Assembly (NCBI RefSeq): GCF_002736205.1
Contig: NZ_CP024091.1
Coordinates: forward strand, 3,903,555 to 3,967,554
Reading direction: 5' to 3'
Length of the DNA stretch: 64,000 nucleotides
Origin: Pedobacter ginsengisoli
GTDB taxonomy: Bacteria; Bacteroidota; Bacteroidia; Sphingobacteriales; Sphingobacteriaceae
Made by a program: the position numbers and the translations under genes. Of the stretch, positions 31,558-42,400 are shown piece by piece. Under the pieces are notes generated by a model. The model did not search any database. It was given only the letters and a program-made list of their open reading frames with translations, and was not told the origin of the DNA. Within the stretch, counting starts at the first letter, position 1, and each line of letters starts with the position of its first letter.

Positions 31558-32898
31558 ATGTTTAAGAAAATATTAATTGCCAACAGGGGTGAGATCGCCT
31601 TGCGAATTATTCGCACCTGTAAAGAAATGGGCATTAAAACGGTTGCTGTATATTCTACTGCCGACAGAGAAAGCTTACATGTGCGCTTTGCTGATGAGGC
31701 TGTTTGTATAGGGCCGCCACCAAGTAAAGATTCTTACCTGAGCATTCCTAATATTATATCTGCTGCTGAATTAACAAATGCAGATGCAATTCACCCAGGT
31801 TATGGATTTCTATCAGAGAATGCTAAATTCTCTTCTGTTTGCCGTGATTACGGGATTAAATTTATTGGTGCAACACCTGAGCAAATCAATTCTATGGGCG
31901 ACAAAGCTTCGGCCAAAGAAACTATGAAGCAAGCAGGTGTGCCTACTATTCCAGGATCTGAAGGATTACTGGAAAGTGTTAAAGAAGGAATAAAATTAGC
32001 TAACGGGATGGGTTATCCGGTTATCTTAAAAGCTACTGCCGGTGGTGGTGGCCGTGGTATGCGTGTGGTATGGAAAGATGAAGATTTTGAGAACGCATGG
32101 GATAGTGCCAGACAAGAATCGGGTGCTGCTTTTGGTAACGACGGATTATATTTAGAAAAATACATTGAAGACCCTCGTCACATCGAGATCCAGATTATTG
32201 GTGATCAGTATGGCAAGGCTTGTCACTTATCTGAGCGTGATTGTTCAATTCAACGTCGCCATCAGAAACTTGTAGAAGAAGCCCCTTCTCCTTTCATGAC
32301 TCCTGAGTTAAGAGAGAAAATGGGTGAAGCTGCAATTAAAGGTGCAATTGCGGTACAATACGAAGGTGCGGGTACCATAGAATTCCTGGTTGATAAACAC
32401 CGCAATTTCTATTTCATGGAAATGAATACCCGTATTCAGGTTGAGCATCCGGTTACTGAAGAAGTAATTAACTACGATTTGATCAAAGAACAAATTAAAG
32501 TGGCTTCAGGCGTTCCTATTTCAGGTAAAAACTATATGCCTGATATGCATGCAATTGAATGCAGGATCAATGCTGAAGACCCTTTTAACAATTTCAGACC
32601 TAGTCCGGGTAAAATAACTAACTTCCATTCACCAGGTGGCCATGGTGTAAGAGTTGATACACATGTTTATGCCGGATATCAGATTCCGCCTAACTACGAC
32701 TCTATGATTGCTAAATTGATCTGCGTGGCACAAACACGTGAAGAAGCAATTAGTACTATGGAGCGTGCTTTAAGTGAATTTGTTATTGAGGGTGTAAAAA
32801 CTACGATACCTTTTCATTTAAAATTGATGAAAGATCCTAACTTTAGGGCTGGTAATTTTACCACGAAGTTTATGGAAACCTTCGAATTTTCAGAATAG
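31558..32898 (+). CDS. accC: acetyl-CoA carboxylase biotin carboxylase subunit
   Basis: A 446-residue ATP-grasp enzyme that carboxylates biotin on AccB. Recognisable parts are the start KKILIANRGEIALRIIR, the glycine-rich ATP loop AGGGGRGMR (about 160-168), and the catalytic blocks MNTRIQVEHPVTE and ECRINAEDP. Length is normal. It ends the fatty-acid cluster with a terminator. Confidence 0.97.
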   Translation: MFKKILIANRGEIALRIIRTCKEMGIKTVAVYSTADRESLHVRFADEAVCIGPPPSKDSYLSIPNIISAAELTNADAIHPGYGFLSENAKFSSVCRDYGIKFIGATPEQINSMGDKASAKETMKQAGVPTIPGSEGLLESVKEGIKLANGMGYPVILKATAGGGGRGMRVVWKDEDFENAWDSARQESGAAFGNDGLYLEKYIEDPRHIEIQIIGDQYGKACHLSERDCSIQRRHQKLVEEAPSPFMTPELREKMGEAAIKGAIAVQYEGAGTIEFLVDKHRNFYFMEMNTRIQVEHPVTEEVINYDLIKEQIKVASGVPISGKNYMPDMHAIECRINAEDPFNNFRPSPGKITNFHSPGGHGVRVDTHVYAGYQIPPNYDSMIAKLICVAQTREEAISTMERALSEFVIEGVKTTIPFHLKLMKDPNFRAGNFTTKFMETFEFSE

Positions 32899-32927
32899 AA
32901 AAAACTATTTATAAGATTTAAAGCGTA

Positions 32928-32965
32928 AATACCATTCTGAATAAAATAGAATGGTATTTTTGTTT
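32928..32965 (+). terminator. intrinsic terminator after accC
   Basis: A perfect 11-bp stem, AATACCATTCT (32928-32938) and AGAATGGTATT (32948-32958), with a 9-base loop and a T-rich tail. Confidence 0.9.
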
Positions 32966-32979
32966 TACAAATAACGTAC

Positions 32980-33864
32980 ATGAGTGATACTAAAAAAAGG
33001 GACCTGATTGGTGCTATAAAAGAAAAAGGGAAAACATTAGAAGCGGAAATGTCTTTCTTTGACCACATTGACGTACTTAGAAAGCATTTATTGCGTGCTT
33101 TGGGTGTTGTACTGGTTCTAACCATTGGAGCATTTTACTATACAGATTTTATTTTTAATACGATCATTATGGGGCCCAAAAACCCCACCTTCTGGACCTA
33201 TCGTATGATGTGTAAACTGGTAGAACGCTTCCCGTCTATCGGTCCTGAGTTTTGTATCACAAAAATTGATGCAAAAATCATCAATACTGAGATGGCCGGA
33301 CAGTTCACACTTCAGTTGAACTCATGTGTTATGGTAGGAATTATATTGGGTATCCCCTACTTGTTGTTTGAGCTTTGGTTATTTGTTAAACCTGCACTAC
33401 ACGAAAACGAAAGAAAATCTGCAAGTGGCTTTGTTGCTTTTGCTTCCTTTCTGTTTTTCCTGGGTATAATGTTTGGATATTATATCATTTGTCCGCTTTC
33501 TATTAACTTCCTTACCAACTTCACTGTAAGTCCTGAGATTCAAAACACCTTTACAATTGATTCTTACCTTTCATCTGTAATGACCTTAACTTTAGGTTCG
33601 GGAGTGATATTTCAGTTACCGGTTATCATCTTTATCTTATCGAAATTAGGCATCATGACCCCTGCATTTATGCGTGCCAGCAGAAGATACTCAACAGTAC
33701 TTATTTTAATAATTGCTGCCGTAGTTACCCCTACTGCTGATCCGTATACGATGCTTATTGTTGCCCTTCCCTTATTCTTACTTTATGAATTGAGTATCTT
33801 TATATCGGCAAGCATAGAGAAGAAAAGGAACAAGGATATTTATGGTGTAGCCAAGGTAAAATAG
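32980..33864 (+). CDS. tatC: Sec-independent translocase subunit TatC
   Basis: A 294-residue membrane protein with six predicted helices, the substrate receptor of the twin-arginine export system. The cytoplasmic start FFDHIDVLRKHLLRAL (about residues 26-41) and the periplasmic FVKPALHENERK loop are typical TatC, with a Bacteroidota-type insert in the first periplasmic loop. No tatA or tatB is visible in this window. rpiB follows 38 bases later. Confidence 0.94.
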   Translation: MSDTKKRDLIGAIKEKGKTLEAEMSFFDHIDVLRKHLLRALGVVLVLTIGAFYYTDFIFNTIIMGPKNPTFWTYRMMCKLVERFPSIGPEFCITKIDAKIINTEMAGQFTLQLNSCVMVGIILGIPYLLFELWLFVKPALHENERKSASGFVAFASFLFFLGIMFGYYIICPLSINFLTNFTVSPEIQNTFTIDSYLSSVMTLTLGSGVIFQLPVIIFILSKLGIMTPAFMRASRRYSTVLILIIAAVVTPTADPYTMLIVALPLFLLYELSIFISASIEKKRNKDIYGVAKVK

Positions 33865-33902
33865 GCTTTAAAAAATATTTTAATTTAATAACAACGTTTA
33901 AA

Positions 33903-34340
33903 ATGTCAACAGATAAAATAAAAATTGCAATTGGTGCTGATCACGCAGGTTTTGAATACAAAGAATTATTAAAATCATACCTTACTGATTATGAGGTTAA
34001 AGATTTTGGAACTTATTCAACCCAATCTGTTGACTATCCTGATTTTGCACACCCGGTAGCTTCGGCAGTTGAAAGCGGTGAATATGCTTTCGGCATTTTG
34101 GTATGCGGAAGTGCAAACGGAGTTGCCATTACGGCAAATAAGCATCAGCAAATAAGGGCAGCAATTTGCTGGCTTAATGAACTTGCCGCCCTTGCCAGAC
34201 AACATAACAATGCGAATGTTTTGTGTATCCCTGCCAGATTTGTTTCAGAAGATCTTGCAAAGGAAATGGCAACTACCTTCATTAATACTCCTTTTGAAGG
34301 AGGTCGACATGAAGGAAGAGTTGGAAAAATATCCTGCTAA
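33903..34340 (+). CDS. rpiB: ribose 5-phosphate isomerase B
   Basis: A 145-residue RpiB that interconverts ribose 5-phosphate and ribulose 5-phosphate. The start IAIGADHAGFEYKE, the active-site Cys in LVCGSANGVAITANK and the C-terminal FEGGRHEGRVGKI are typical. It is followed by the M28 peptidase gene after 45 bases. Confidence 0.95.
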   Translation: MSTDKIKIAIGADHAGFEYKELLKSYLTDYEVKDFGTYSTQSVDYPDFAHPVASAVESGEYAFGILVCGSANGVAITANKHQQIRAAICWLNELAALARQHNNANVLCIPARFVSEDLAKEMATTFINTPFEGGRHEGRVGKISC

Positions 34341-34385
34341 AGATCAATCAAAATAAAAAGACCTAAAAAATTTAATCTGGCCAGC

Positions 34386-35987
34386 ATGAAAAAGCAACTT
34401 TTATACTCAAGTTTTTTACTACTTATTGGTTGTACCGCTGTTGCACAGAATAGGGACGCCATAAAATTCAGTCAAACCATTAATAAAGATAATGCTTACA
34501 AACATTTGTCTGTATTAGCATCTGATGAATATGAAGGTAGGGAAACAGGGAAAAAAGGCGGCTGGATGGCGGCAGAATATATTAAGAATCATTTTAAAAG
34601 CATTGGCTTAAAAGGGCCCGTAGCCGGTGATTATTTTCAGCCGATTAATCTTGTATCCTATGGCCTTTCGCAAATAGTAACGGTTGATGGCCAGCCTGCA
34701 GAGGCTTTGAATGATTTTTTCATTATGCCTAAAACAGTTTCGGCCAAGGGTTTTGCTTTTAATGCAAATAGCATCCTTTTTGCCGGATATGGTTTAACCA
34801 AAGATGGATATAATGACTTTGTTGATCAAACACTCACCGGTAAGGTAGTGATGATTTTTAAGTCGGGCGAACCTGGTTCTACCGCCCCTGCCACGGCATC
34901 ATTAAGAAATTCAAGTGCTTTAAACGCGAAACTTAAATACCTTGCTGAACAAAATGCCCAGGCGGTTCTGCTTATTGATCCACTTGTAGACAATATGCCT
35001 GATAATGTAAGGGGCTATCTGCAATCGGAAGAAATGGTATTGAAGAATAAGGAAACTACGGATCGTATGGAGGTTGCTCAACCTATGCCGGTTATTTCTA
35101 TAGGAACAGCACTTGCCAATAAAATTCTTGCCGGAGCAAGCACAAGTATAGAAACGCTTAAAAAGAAAATTGCCGATAGTGGAAAGCCATCCTCGCAGGA
35201 AATAAAAATCAGTGTTTGTGCCAGTGCCACCAAAGTAGAAAATAAAGTTAGAGCAGAGAATGTTTTAGGTTTCCTGGAAGGTTCTGACCCTAAATTAAAA
35301 CGTGAAGTTTTAGTAATAACAGGCCATTATGATCATATAGGGATAACACCTGATGCTAAGGGCGACGACAAAATTAATAACGGCGCTGATGATGATGGCT
35401 CTGGTACTACAGGTGTACTCTTAATAGCGGAGGCCTTTGCAAAAGCAAAAAAAGCAGGCAAGGGACCTAAAAGGAGCATCTTGTTTATGACTGTTACAGG
35501 TGAAGAAAAGGGATTACTTGGATCGGAATGGTATTCTGAAAATCCGGTTTTCCCATTGGAAAATACAATAACAAACCTAAACATAGATATGATTGGCCGC
35601 GGAGACAAGGCACACGAAAGTGATAATAACTTCGTTTACATCATTGGATCAGATATGTTAAGCTCAGATCTGGATAGGATTGGTAAAAAAGCTAATAAAA
35701 CTTACGTCAACATTAACCTTGATGAAAAGTACAATAACCGTACAGATCCTAATCAGTTCTATTATCGTTCTGACCATTACAACTTTGCCAAACATGGCAT
35801 TCCGGTAATATTTTATTTTAACGGTGTACATGACGATTACCATATGCCAGGAGATGAGGTGAGTAAAATAGATTTTCCTATGCTTGCCAAAAGGGCCAAA
35901 TTGGTTTATTTTACGGCATGGGAGCTTGCAAATGGGCTAAAACGCCCTGTGGTTGATAAAAACGACGACGGTACCCCAAAGATGTAA
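34386..35987 (+). CDS. M28 family metallopeptidase
   Basis: A 533-residue exported zinc peptidase of family M28 (aminopeptidase Y/S type). The signal peptide contains LLIGC, which may be a lipobox, and ends at VAQ. A protease-associated (PA-like) domain lies in the middle (about 110-260). The two-zinc site is GHYDHIG (about 318), NGADDDGSGT, EEKGLLGSE (Glu as base), NIDMIGR and a late His in YRSDHYNF. Substrate is unknown. Confidence 0.92.
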   Translation: MKKQLLYSSFLLLIGCTAVAQNRDAIKFSQTINKDNAYKHLSVLASDEYEGRETGKKGGWMAAEYIKNHFKSIGLKGPVAGDYFQPINLVSYGLSQIVTVDGQPAEALNDFFIMPKTVSAKGFAFNANSILFAGYGLTKDGYNDFVDQTLTGKVVMIFKSGEPGSTAPATASLRNSSALNAKLKYLAEQNAQAVLLIDPLVDNMPDNVRGYLQSEEMVLKNKETTDRMEVAQPMPVISIGTALANKILAGASTSIETLKKKIADSGKPSSQEIKISVCASATKVENKVRAENVLGFLEGSDPKLKREVLVITGHYDHIGITPDAKGDDKINNGADDDGSGTTGVLLIAEAFAKAKKAGKGPKRSILFMTVTGEEKGLLGSEWYSENPVFPLENTITNLNIDMIGRGDKAHESDNNFVYIIGSDMLSSDLDRIGKKANKTYVNINLDEKYNNRTDPNQFYYRSDHYNFAKHGIPVIFYFNGVHDDYHMPGDEVSKIDFPMLAKRAKLVYFTAWELANGLKRPVVDKNDDGTPKM

Positions 35988-36028
35988 TATTGGGTGAATT
36001 GAATTGGTAAAAAAAACAGGCGACAAGG

Positions 36029-37417
36029 ATGGGTATATCAGAGGATTTTTTGGAGAAGGCGGATGAAAAAGCCTTCGATTTAGGACATCGCAACACTATA
36101 AACCATAACATTGGCAAGTATAATGTTGCCGTTGAACGTGGATTATCCAAATTTGAAAATTTAGAAAACTCCAAAAGAAAAGCGCACGTAATTAAGTGGC
36201 GTGTTATGGAGAACCTGGATAAGTTCTTGCCTGAGTTTGAATCCAATTTTCAGCGCAGAGGTGGCAAAGTGATCTGGGCAAATGATACTAATGAGGCTCA
36301 AAAAGAAATTCTGAATATCATTAAAAGAAATGGTGGCAAAACGGTTATAAAATCGAAATCAATGACCACCGAGGAAATTCATTTAAATGAATTCCTGGAA
36401 AAGAATGAAATAGAATCGCTGGAAAGTGACCTTGGCGAATATATAGTTCAATTACTGGGGCAGCCCCCCTACCATATTGTAACACCTGCAATGCACTTAA
36501 ATAAAGAGGACATTGCAAAATTGTTTCATGAAAAGTTTGGTACTCCTCTAGATTATACACCACAACAGCTTACCCAAAAAGCGCGTGAACTTTTAAGGGA
36601 TAAATACCTGAAAGCCGATATTGGAATTAGTGGCGGGAATTTTTTAATAGCCGATACCGGGAGCATTGCGTTAACTGAAAATGAAGGTAATGCCAGGCTA
36701 TGTACAACTTTTCCGAAAATTCATATTGCCATTGTTGGCATTGAAAAGATTATTCCTTCGATGGCCGATCTAGACCTTTTCTGGCCACTTTTGGCCAGTC
36801 ATGGAACAGGACAAAATCTAACCGTTTACAATACCATTCTAAGTGGCCCCAAACGAGGTGAAGAAACCGATGGCCCGGAGGAAATGTATGTAATACTACT
36901 GGATAACGGACGTACCAATTTACTTGCTCAAAAAGAGCAGCGCCAGGGTTTGTATTGCATCCGCTGTGGTGCCTGCCTAAATGCCTGCCCGGTTTACAAA
37001 AATATTGGTGGCCATACTTATAACACCACTTACAGTGGCCCGATAGGTTCTATTATTACCCCACATCTTAGGGGGATGAAAGACTTTAAGCACTTAAGCT
37101 ATGCATCAAGCCTTTGTGGAAAATGCTCTGAAGTATGCCCCGCTAAAATAGATATCCATAAAATGCTGTTGCTTAACAGAAGGGATGCCGCTGCAAACCA
37201 CGACAACACTAAAGTGGAAGAGGTAGGCTGGAAAATCTGGAAGGTAGGAATGTTAAAAAGATCCAGAATGGATTTCCTCAGTGGAAAAATCAAAAACTTT
37301 TTCCTCAAAAATCTATTCAGAAAAATATGGGGTAAGTATCGCTCTATGCCGGTAATATCTCCAAAATCTTTTGCAAAGCAATGGGAAGAAAAAAATAAGG
37401 AATCTAAAAACTTATAA
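36029..37417 (+). CDS. lutB: LutB-like iron-sulfur protein
   Basis: A 462-residue protein of the LutB/YkgF family. The N-terminal LUD domain (about 60-290) is followed by two 4Fe-4S ferredoxin motifs, CIRCGACLNACPVY (about 310-323) and CGKCSEVCPAKI (about 360-371), and a C-terminal tail. In Bacillus LutB is part of a LutABC complex that oxidises L-lactate to pyruvate. No lutA or lutC is visible here. The next gene, an E1 dehydrogenase, starts two bases after the stop, so they are probably one transcript. Confidence 0.9.
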   Translation: MGISEDFLEKADEKAFDLGHRNTINHNIGKYNVAVERGLSKFENLENSKRKAHVIKWRVMENLDKFLPEFESNFQRRGGKVIWANDTNEAQKEILNIIKRNGGKTVIKSKSMTTEEIHLNEFLEKNEIESLESDLGEYIVQLLGQPPYHIVTPAMHLNKEDIAKLFHEKFGTPLDYTPQQLTQKARELLRDKYLKADIGISGGNFLIADTGSIALTENEGNARLCTTFPKIHIAIVGIEKIIPSMADLDLFWPLLASHGTGQNLTVYNTILSGPKRGEETDGPEEMYVILLDNGRTNLLAQKEQRQGLYCIRCGACLNACPVYKNIGGHTYNTTYSGPIGSIITPHLRGMKDFKHLSYASSLCGKCSEVCPAKIDIHKMLLLNRRDAAANHDNTKVEEVGWKIWKVGMLKRSRMDFLSGKIKNFFLKNLFRKIWGKYRSMPVISPKSFAKQWEEKNKESKNL

Positions 37418-37419
37418 GC

Positions 37420-39396
37420 ATGACCTTCGACCGAAAAGACAAAAGTGACAGCGCATTATTAAACTTTTATAAGCGTTTACTTTATCCAAGAATGGTCGAA
37501 GAGAAAATGTTAATACTGCTTCGTCAGGGTCGTATAGGCAAATGGTTTTCAGGAATCGGCCAGGAAGCAATTGCTGTAGGCAGTACCATGGCAATGCAAG
37601 CTCAGGAATACATTCTTCCCATGCACCGGAACCTTGGTGTATTTACCACCCGCGATATCCCTTTGCGAAAGCTGATGGCACAGTGGCAGGGCAAAGTTAC
37701 AGGCTTTACAAAAGGCAGAGACCGTTCATTTCATTTTGGAACTCAGGACTACAAAATTATTGGAATGATATCTCATCTTGGCCCTCAAATGGCATTGGCC
37801 GATGGGATTGCACTGGCAGACTTAATTGAACAAAAAGAAAAGGCCACGCTGGTATTTACAGGTGAAGGGGCAACAAGCGAAGGTGATTTTCATGAAGCCT
37901 TAAATGTTGCAGCGGTATGGAATTTACCTGTCATTTTCCTTATAGAGAACAACGGCTACGGGCTTTCTACTCCTATTAATGAGCAATTTAAATGCAAAAA
38001 TCTGGCAGATAAGGCTGTAGGATATGGAATAGAAGGAATGCAAATAGATGGAAATAATATTCTTGAGGTTTACGACACCATAAATTCAGTAGCCGACGCT
38101 ATCCGTAAAAATCCAAGACCGATTCTTATTGAATGCCTTACATTTAGAATGAGAGGTCATGAGGAAGCATCGGGCACCAAATACGTTCCTCAGGAACTAT
38201 TTGATGAATGGGCTGCGAAAGATCCGCTAAAAAACTTTGAACAGTACCTACTTGAACAACATGTTATTACTGAAACCCTTGTTCAGGAAATAAGAACCTC
38301 ATTTAAAGCAGAGATTGAAACAGAAGTAGAAATGGCATTTCAGGACCCGGAACCTGTTGCCGATATACAAACAGAGCTTAATGATATGTATTCGCCATAC
38401 CAGTTTGAAGCTGTTGAACCAACTGACTCTGTTAGTGAAATGCGCTATTTAGATGCAATTACAGATGCCTTGAAAACCGGTATGACAAAATATAAAAATC
38501 TTGTTTTAATGGGTCAGGATATCGCTGAATACGGTGGTGCATTTAAAATTACCGATGGTTTTGTAAATGAATTTGGCAAAGCAAGAGTCAGAAATACACC
38601 CATCTGCGAATCGGCTATTGTGGGTACCGGCCTGGGCCTTTCAATAAACGGATATAAAGCAGTTGTAGAGATGCAGTTTGCAGATTTTGTTACCTGTGGT
38701 TTTAATCAAATCGTGAATAACCTGGCAAAAACCCACTACAGGTGGGCAGAAAAAGCCGATGTGGTAGTCCGCATGCCCACAGGAGCGGGAACCGGTGCAG
38801 GTCCTTTCCACTCCCAAAGCAATGAAGCCTGGTTTACCAAAACACCCGGGCTAAAAGTGGTTTATCCGGCCTTTCCCTATGATGCGAAAGGATTGCTGCT
38901 GGCAGCAATTGATGATCCCAATCCGGTAATGTATTTTGAACATAAATACCTTTACAGAAGTTTGAATGGAAACGTACCATCGGGATATTATAATATAGAA
39001 ATCGGAAAAGCCAGCATTTTAAAAAATGGAACACAGCTAACCATCATAACTTACGGATTAGGTGTTCACTGGGCGCTTTCTTATCTTGATTTAAATCCTG
39101 ACATTTCAGCCACTCTGATAGATTTACGAAGTTTGCAGCCGTGGGACAAAGAAACTGTTGCCACAGCTGTTAAAACCACCGGCAGGGCTTTGATTTTACA
39201 TGAAGATACCTTAACCTGCGGATTTGGCGCTGAGTTGGCCGCATGGATTTCTGAACATTGCTTTAAATATCTTGACGCCCCGGTTATGCGATGTGCAAGT
39301 GCCGACACCGCTATACCTATGAGTAAAACGCTTGAAGATAGCTTCCTTGCAAAAAGTAACCTGGCAGATACTGTTAAGCATTTGTTGGCTTACTAG
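37420..39396 (+). CDS. fused alpha/beta 2-oxoacid dehydrogenase E1
   Basis: A 658-residue thiamine-diphosphate enzyme in which the E1 alpha and beta chains are fused. The alpha half (about 1-320) has the TPP motif GEGATSEGDFHEAL from residue 148 ending in ENN at 176-178. The beta half (about 340-658) is a transketolase-like pyrimidine and C-terminal domain. The best match is branched-chain 2-oxoacid dehydrogenase, but pyruvate cannot be excluded. No E2 or E3 gene is adjacent. It starts two bases after lutB and ends 30 bases before the sensor gene. Confidence 0.9.
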   Translation: MTFDRKDKSDSALLNFYKRLLYPRMVEEKMLILLRQGRIGKWFSGIGQEAIAVGSTMAMQAQEYILPMHRNLGVFTTRDIPLRKLMAQWQGKVTGFTKGRDRSFHFGTQDYKIIGMISHLGPQMALADGIALADLIEQKEKATLVFTGEGATSEGDFHEALNVAAVWNLPVIFLIENNGYGLSTPINEQFKCKNLADKAVGYGIEGMQIDGNNILEVYDTINSVADAIRKNPRPILIECLTFRMRGHEEASGTKYVPQELFDEWAAKDPLKNFEQYLLEQHVITETLVQEIRTSFKAEIETEVEMAFQDPEPVADIQTELNDMYSPYQFEAVEPTDSVSEMRYLDAITDALKTGMTKYKNLVLMGQDIAEYGGAFKITDGFVNEFGKARVRNTPICESAIVGTGLGLSINGYKAVVEMQFADFVTCGFNQIVNNLAKTHYRWAEKADVVVRMPTGAGTGAGPFHSQSNEAWFTKTPGLKVVYPAFPYDAKGLLLAAIDDPNPVMYFEHKYLYRSLNGNVPSGYYNIEIGKASILKNGTQLTIITYGLGVHWALSYLDLNPDISATLIDLRSLQPWDKETVATAVKTTGRALILHEDTLTCGFGAELAAWISEHCFKYLDAPVMRCASADTAIPMSKTLEDSFLAKSNLADTVKHLLAY

Positions 39397-39426
39397 ATTG
39401 ATTTCTTTTATTACACAAATCTTATT

Positions 39427-42400
39427 TTAAATATATTCACTTGGGGTTTTGCCAAATTGTTTCTTAAATTCCCTACTAAAATATTTACGATCTGTAAAGC
39501 CAACCATATATCCAATTTCATATACAGTATACTGCTTTTGTTTTAGTAATTGCGCGGCTCTTTTCAAGCGGATGGACTTAGAAAAATCATTAACTGACAT
39601 ATCTGTCAGTGCTTTGAGTTTTTTATATAATACAGATTGGCTCATACCTATTTTTTGAGATAACAGATCTACACCTAAATTTTCATCATCCATATGATCC
39701 TCAACTATAGTGATCAGTTTAGATAGAAACTCCTTATCTAAAGGGTTTACAACAGCCTGACTAGGTTCTAGTAAGAGTAATTTACTGAATTTGCTCCTCA
39801 TTGTCTCCCGTGCCTGGAGAAGATTGTTCACATGGAGCTGAAGGATTTTACTGCTAAACGGTTTTGTTAAATAAATATCAGCGCCATTAGTTAACCCACT
39901 TATCTGATCGGTTTCCGAACTTTTGGCAGTTAACAGTATCACCGGGATATGGCTGGTCCGTTCATCTGTTTTTAGATGATTACAAAGGGTAAAGCCATCC
40001 ATCTTTGGCATCATTACATCACTAATAATAAGGTCGGGAATCTCTTCAGTTGCTCTGTTCCAGCCTTCTAATCCATCTTTACTAATAATTACGTGATAGT
40101 CTGTTTCCAGCGTTTCTTTAATCATTTCCTGCAGTTCGGGATGATCTTCAGCAATTAAAATGGTTCTGTTATGCTTTACTCCAATTCTCTCACTTGAATC
40201 AACAGAATCCATTTTTTGAGCCGGGGCCTTTTGTACCTCGGTTTCTGTATTAAAAGATGATATATCCTTTAGATAACTTGCATTTTGTAAATGCTGATTT
40301 TCTTTTTGAAGCGTGACCGTAAAGTTGGTGTATCCCTGTTGGTTATCCGTCATCACCCTACTGGAGACCTCAATACGCCCTTTATGTAGTTCTACAATAT
40401 TTTTTGCCAGTGCAAGTCCTATACCATAACCCGTATTTTGTATATGATGATCCTCTACCTGAAAAAAGTTAGTGAAGAGCCGCCCCAAATATTCAGGGGC
40501 AATTCCCGGCCCAGTATCTTCTATGTCGACAAATACCTGGTCATTCTGGATATTAACCCTCACCGTTATGCTGCCACCTTTAGGCGTAAACTTAAAAGCA
40601 TTGGATATGAGGTTAAAAAAAACTTTTTCCAATTGTTCTTTATCAAAAGAAACTATTATTTCTTCTATAGGCAAGACTAAATTGAAGGCAATATTTCTTT
40701 TAATCGAAAGCTCCTCGAAAGAAGAATAGATTCCTCTGATGAAAGGGATAAAATCAGAACTTGCAACTTTCAACTTTAGATTCTTAGTTTCCGCCTTTCT
40801 GAAATCCATTAATTCACTTACTAGCCTAAGCAATCGATCAGCATTGTTTTTTACCGTATTCAGCTGTTTGTTAATAACTATATTGTGTTGTGTTCCCTCA
40901 AGAATTTTTTCGATTGGGGCCATAATCAATGTAAGGTGAGTGCGGATTTCATGGGATACATTCATAAAAAAATTGAGCTTTATCTGATGCAATTCTTCGT
41001 CTTTGGTAAGCAATTGTTTTAGATAAAAATACCGGGTAATAAAAAACAAGATTATACTAAGCAAAACTGCATAAATGCAAAATGCCCACCATTGTTTCCA
41101 GAATGGAGGGAGTATAGCTATATTTATACTGCCAGGGGAGCTCCACACACCATCATTATTTGCTCCTTTAACCAGAAGCTTATAAGTTCCGGAAGGCAAA
41201 TTAGTATAAGTAGCCAACGGAATGTTTGTCTCAACCCATTGACTATTTACACCCTCTAATTTATAAGCATATTTGTTTTTGTTTGATTTGATGTAATTAA
41301 GAAGGGCAAACTCAATTGTAAAAATATTTTGATTGTGCTTAAACTGAAGATGATCAGTATAACTAATGTCTTCTTTTAATAACCCATTAAATGCGCCAAT
41401 AGCAACAGGGATATTAAACAGTGTCAATCTAGTAAATACAATAGGCGCACGAAACTCATTTTTTTTTATCTCATTAGGGAAAAAGTGAGTAACACCATTA
41501 TAGCCACCAAAAAACAGCTCCCCATTTCTGCTTTTAAAGAATGAATTATAATTAAATTCATCCCCGGCCATTCCGTCGCTGGTTGAATAAGTCTGAAATA
41601 TTTTAGTTTCGGGATCAAATTTTGATAAACCATTGGAAGTGCTGATCCATAATTTATGTTTCGCATCTTCCAGTATGCCCACTACATTGTTATTGGAAAG
41701 CCCGTCTTTGGTGGTATAGGTTACCGTAAAGAACTTCCGACCAGCATCATATCTAGCTAGTCCACCATAATAAAGGCCGACCCATATATTGCCCTTAGCA
41801 TCTTCTTGTATGCAATTAATATAGTTCGAATTGGTACTTACACTATTGCTCCCTTTCGGAAGCTTGAATGACAATAGCGTATTGGATTTTTTTGAGTAAA
41901 GAAATAGTCCTGTTGTTGTGGCAATCCAGATCTCCCCTCTGGAATCCTTAAAGAGTACTTTGATGTTTTTATTGCCGAAAAGCCTAAGCTTGTCTGAACT
42001 GTGATTAATTTTTAGTTCATTATTATCCTGATTAAACAGCCTGAGTCCAGTTTGGCTCCCCACCCACAGCACGTTATCACTGTCCTCAAATATCGCAACA
42101 ATTTCAGATCTGGTTTTGTTAATGTCACTTTTATTTATTGAAAACCTCCGGAAATTATTTTGTGAAGGGTTGAATAAATTCAGGCCCCCACCATGTGTCC
42201 CAACCCAAAGATTCTGATTCCTGCCCTTATAAATTACTTTTACCAAATTTGATCCTAAACTGCGGGGGTTATTGGGCTCATAAAGGTAAGCTCCAAATTT
42301 TTTAGTTGCCCGATTAAAATAATTCAAACCTCCTCCTTCAGTTGCCATCCATAAATTATCCTGGTTGTCCTCAAGGATAGAACTAACAACATTATGATTA

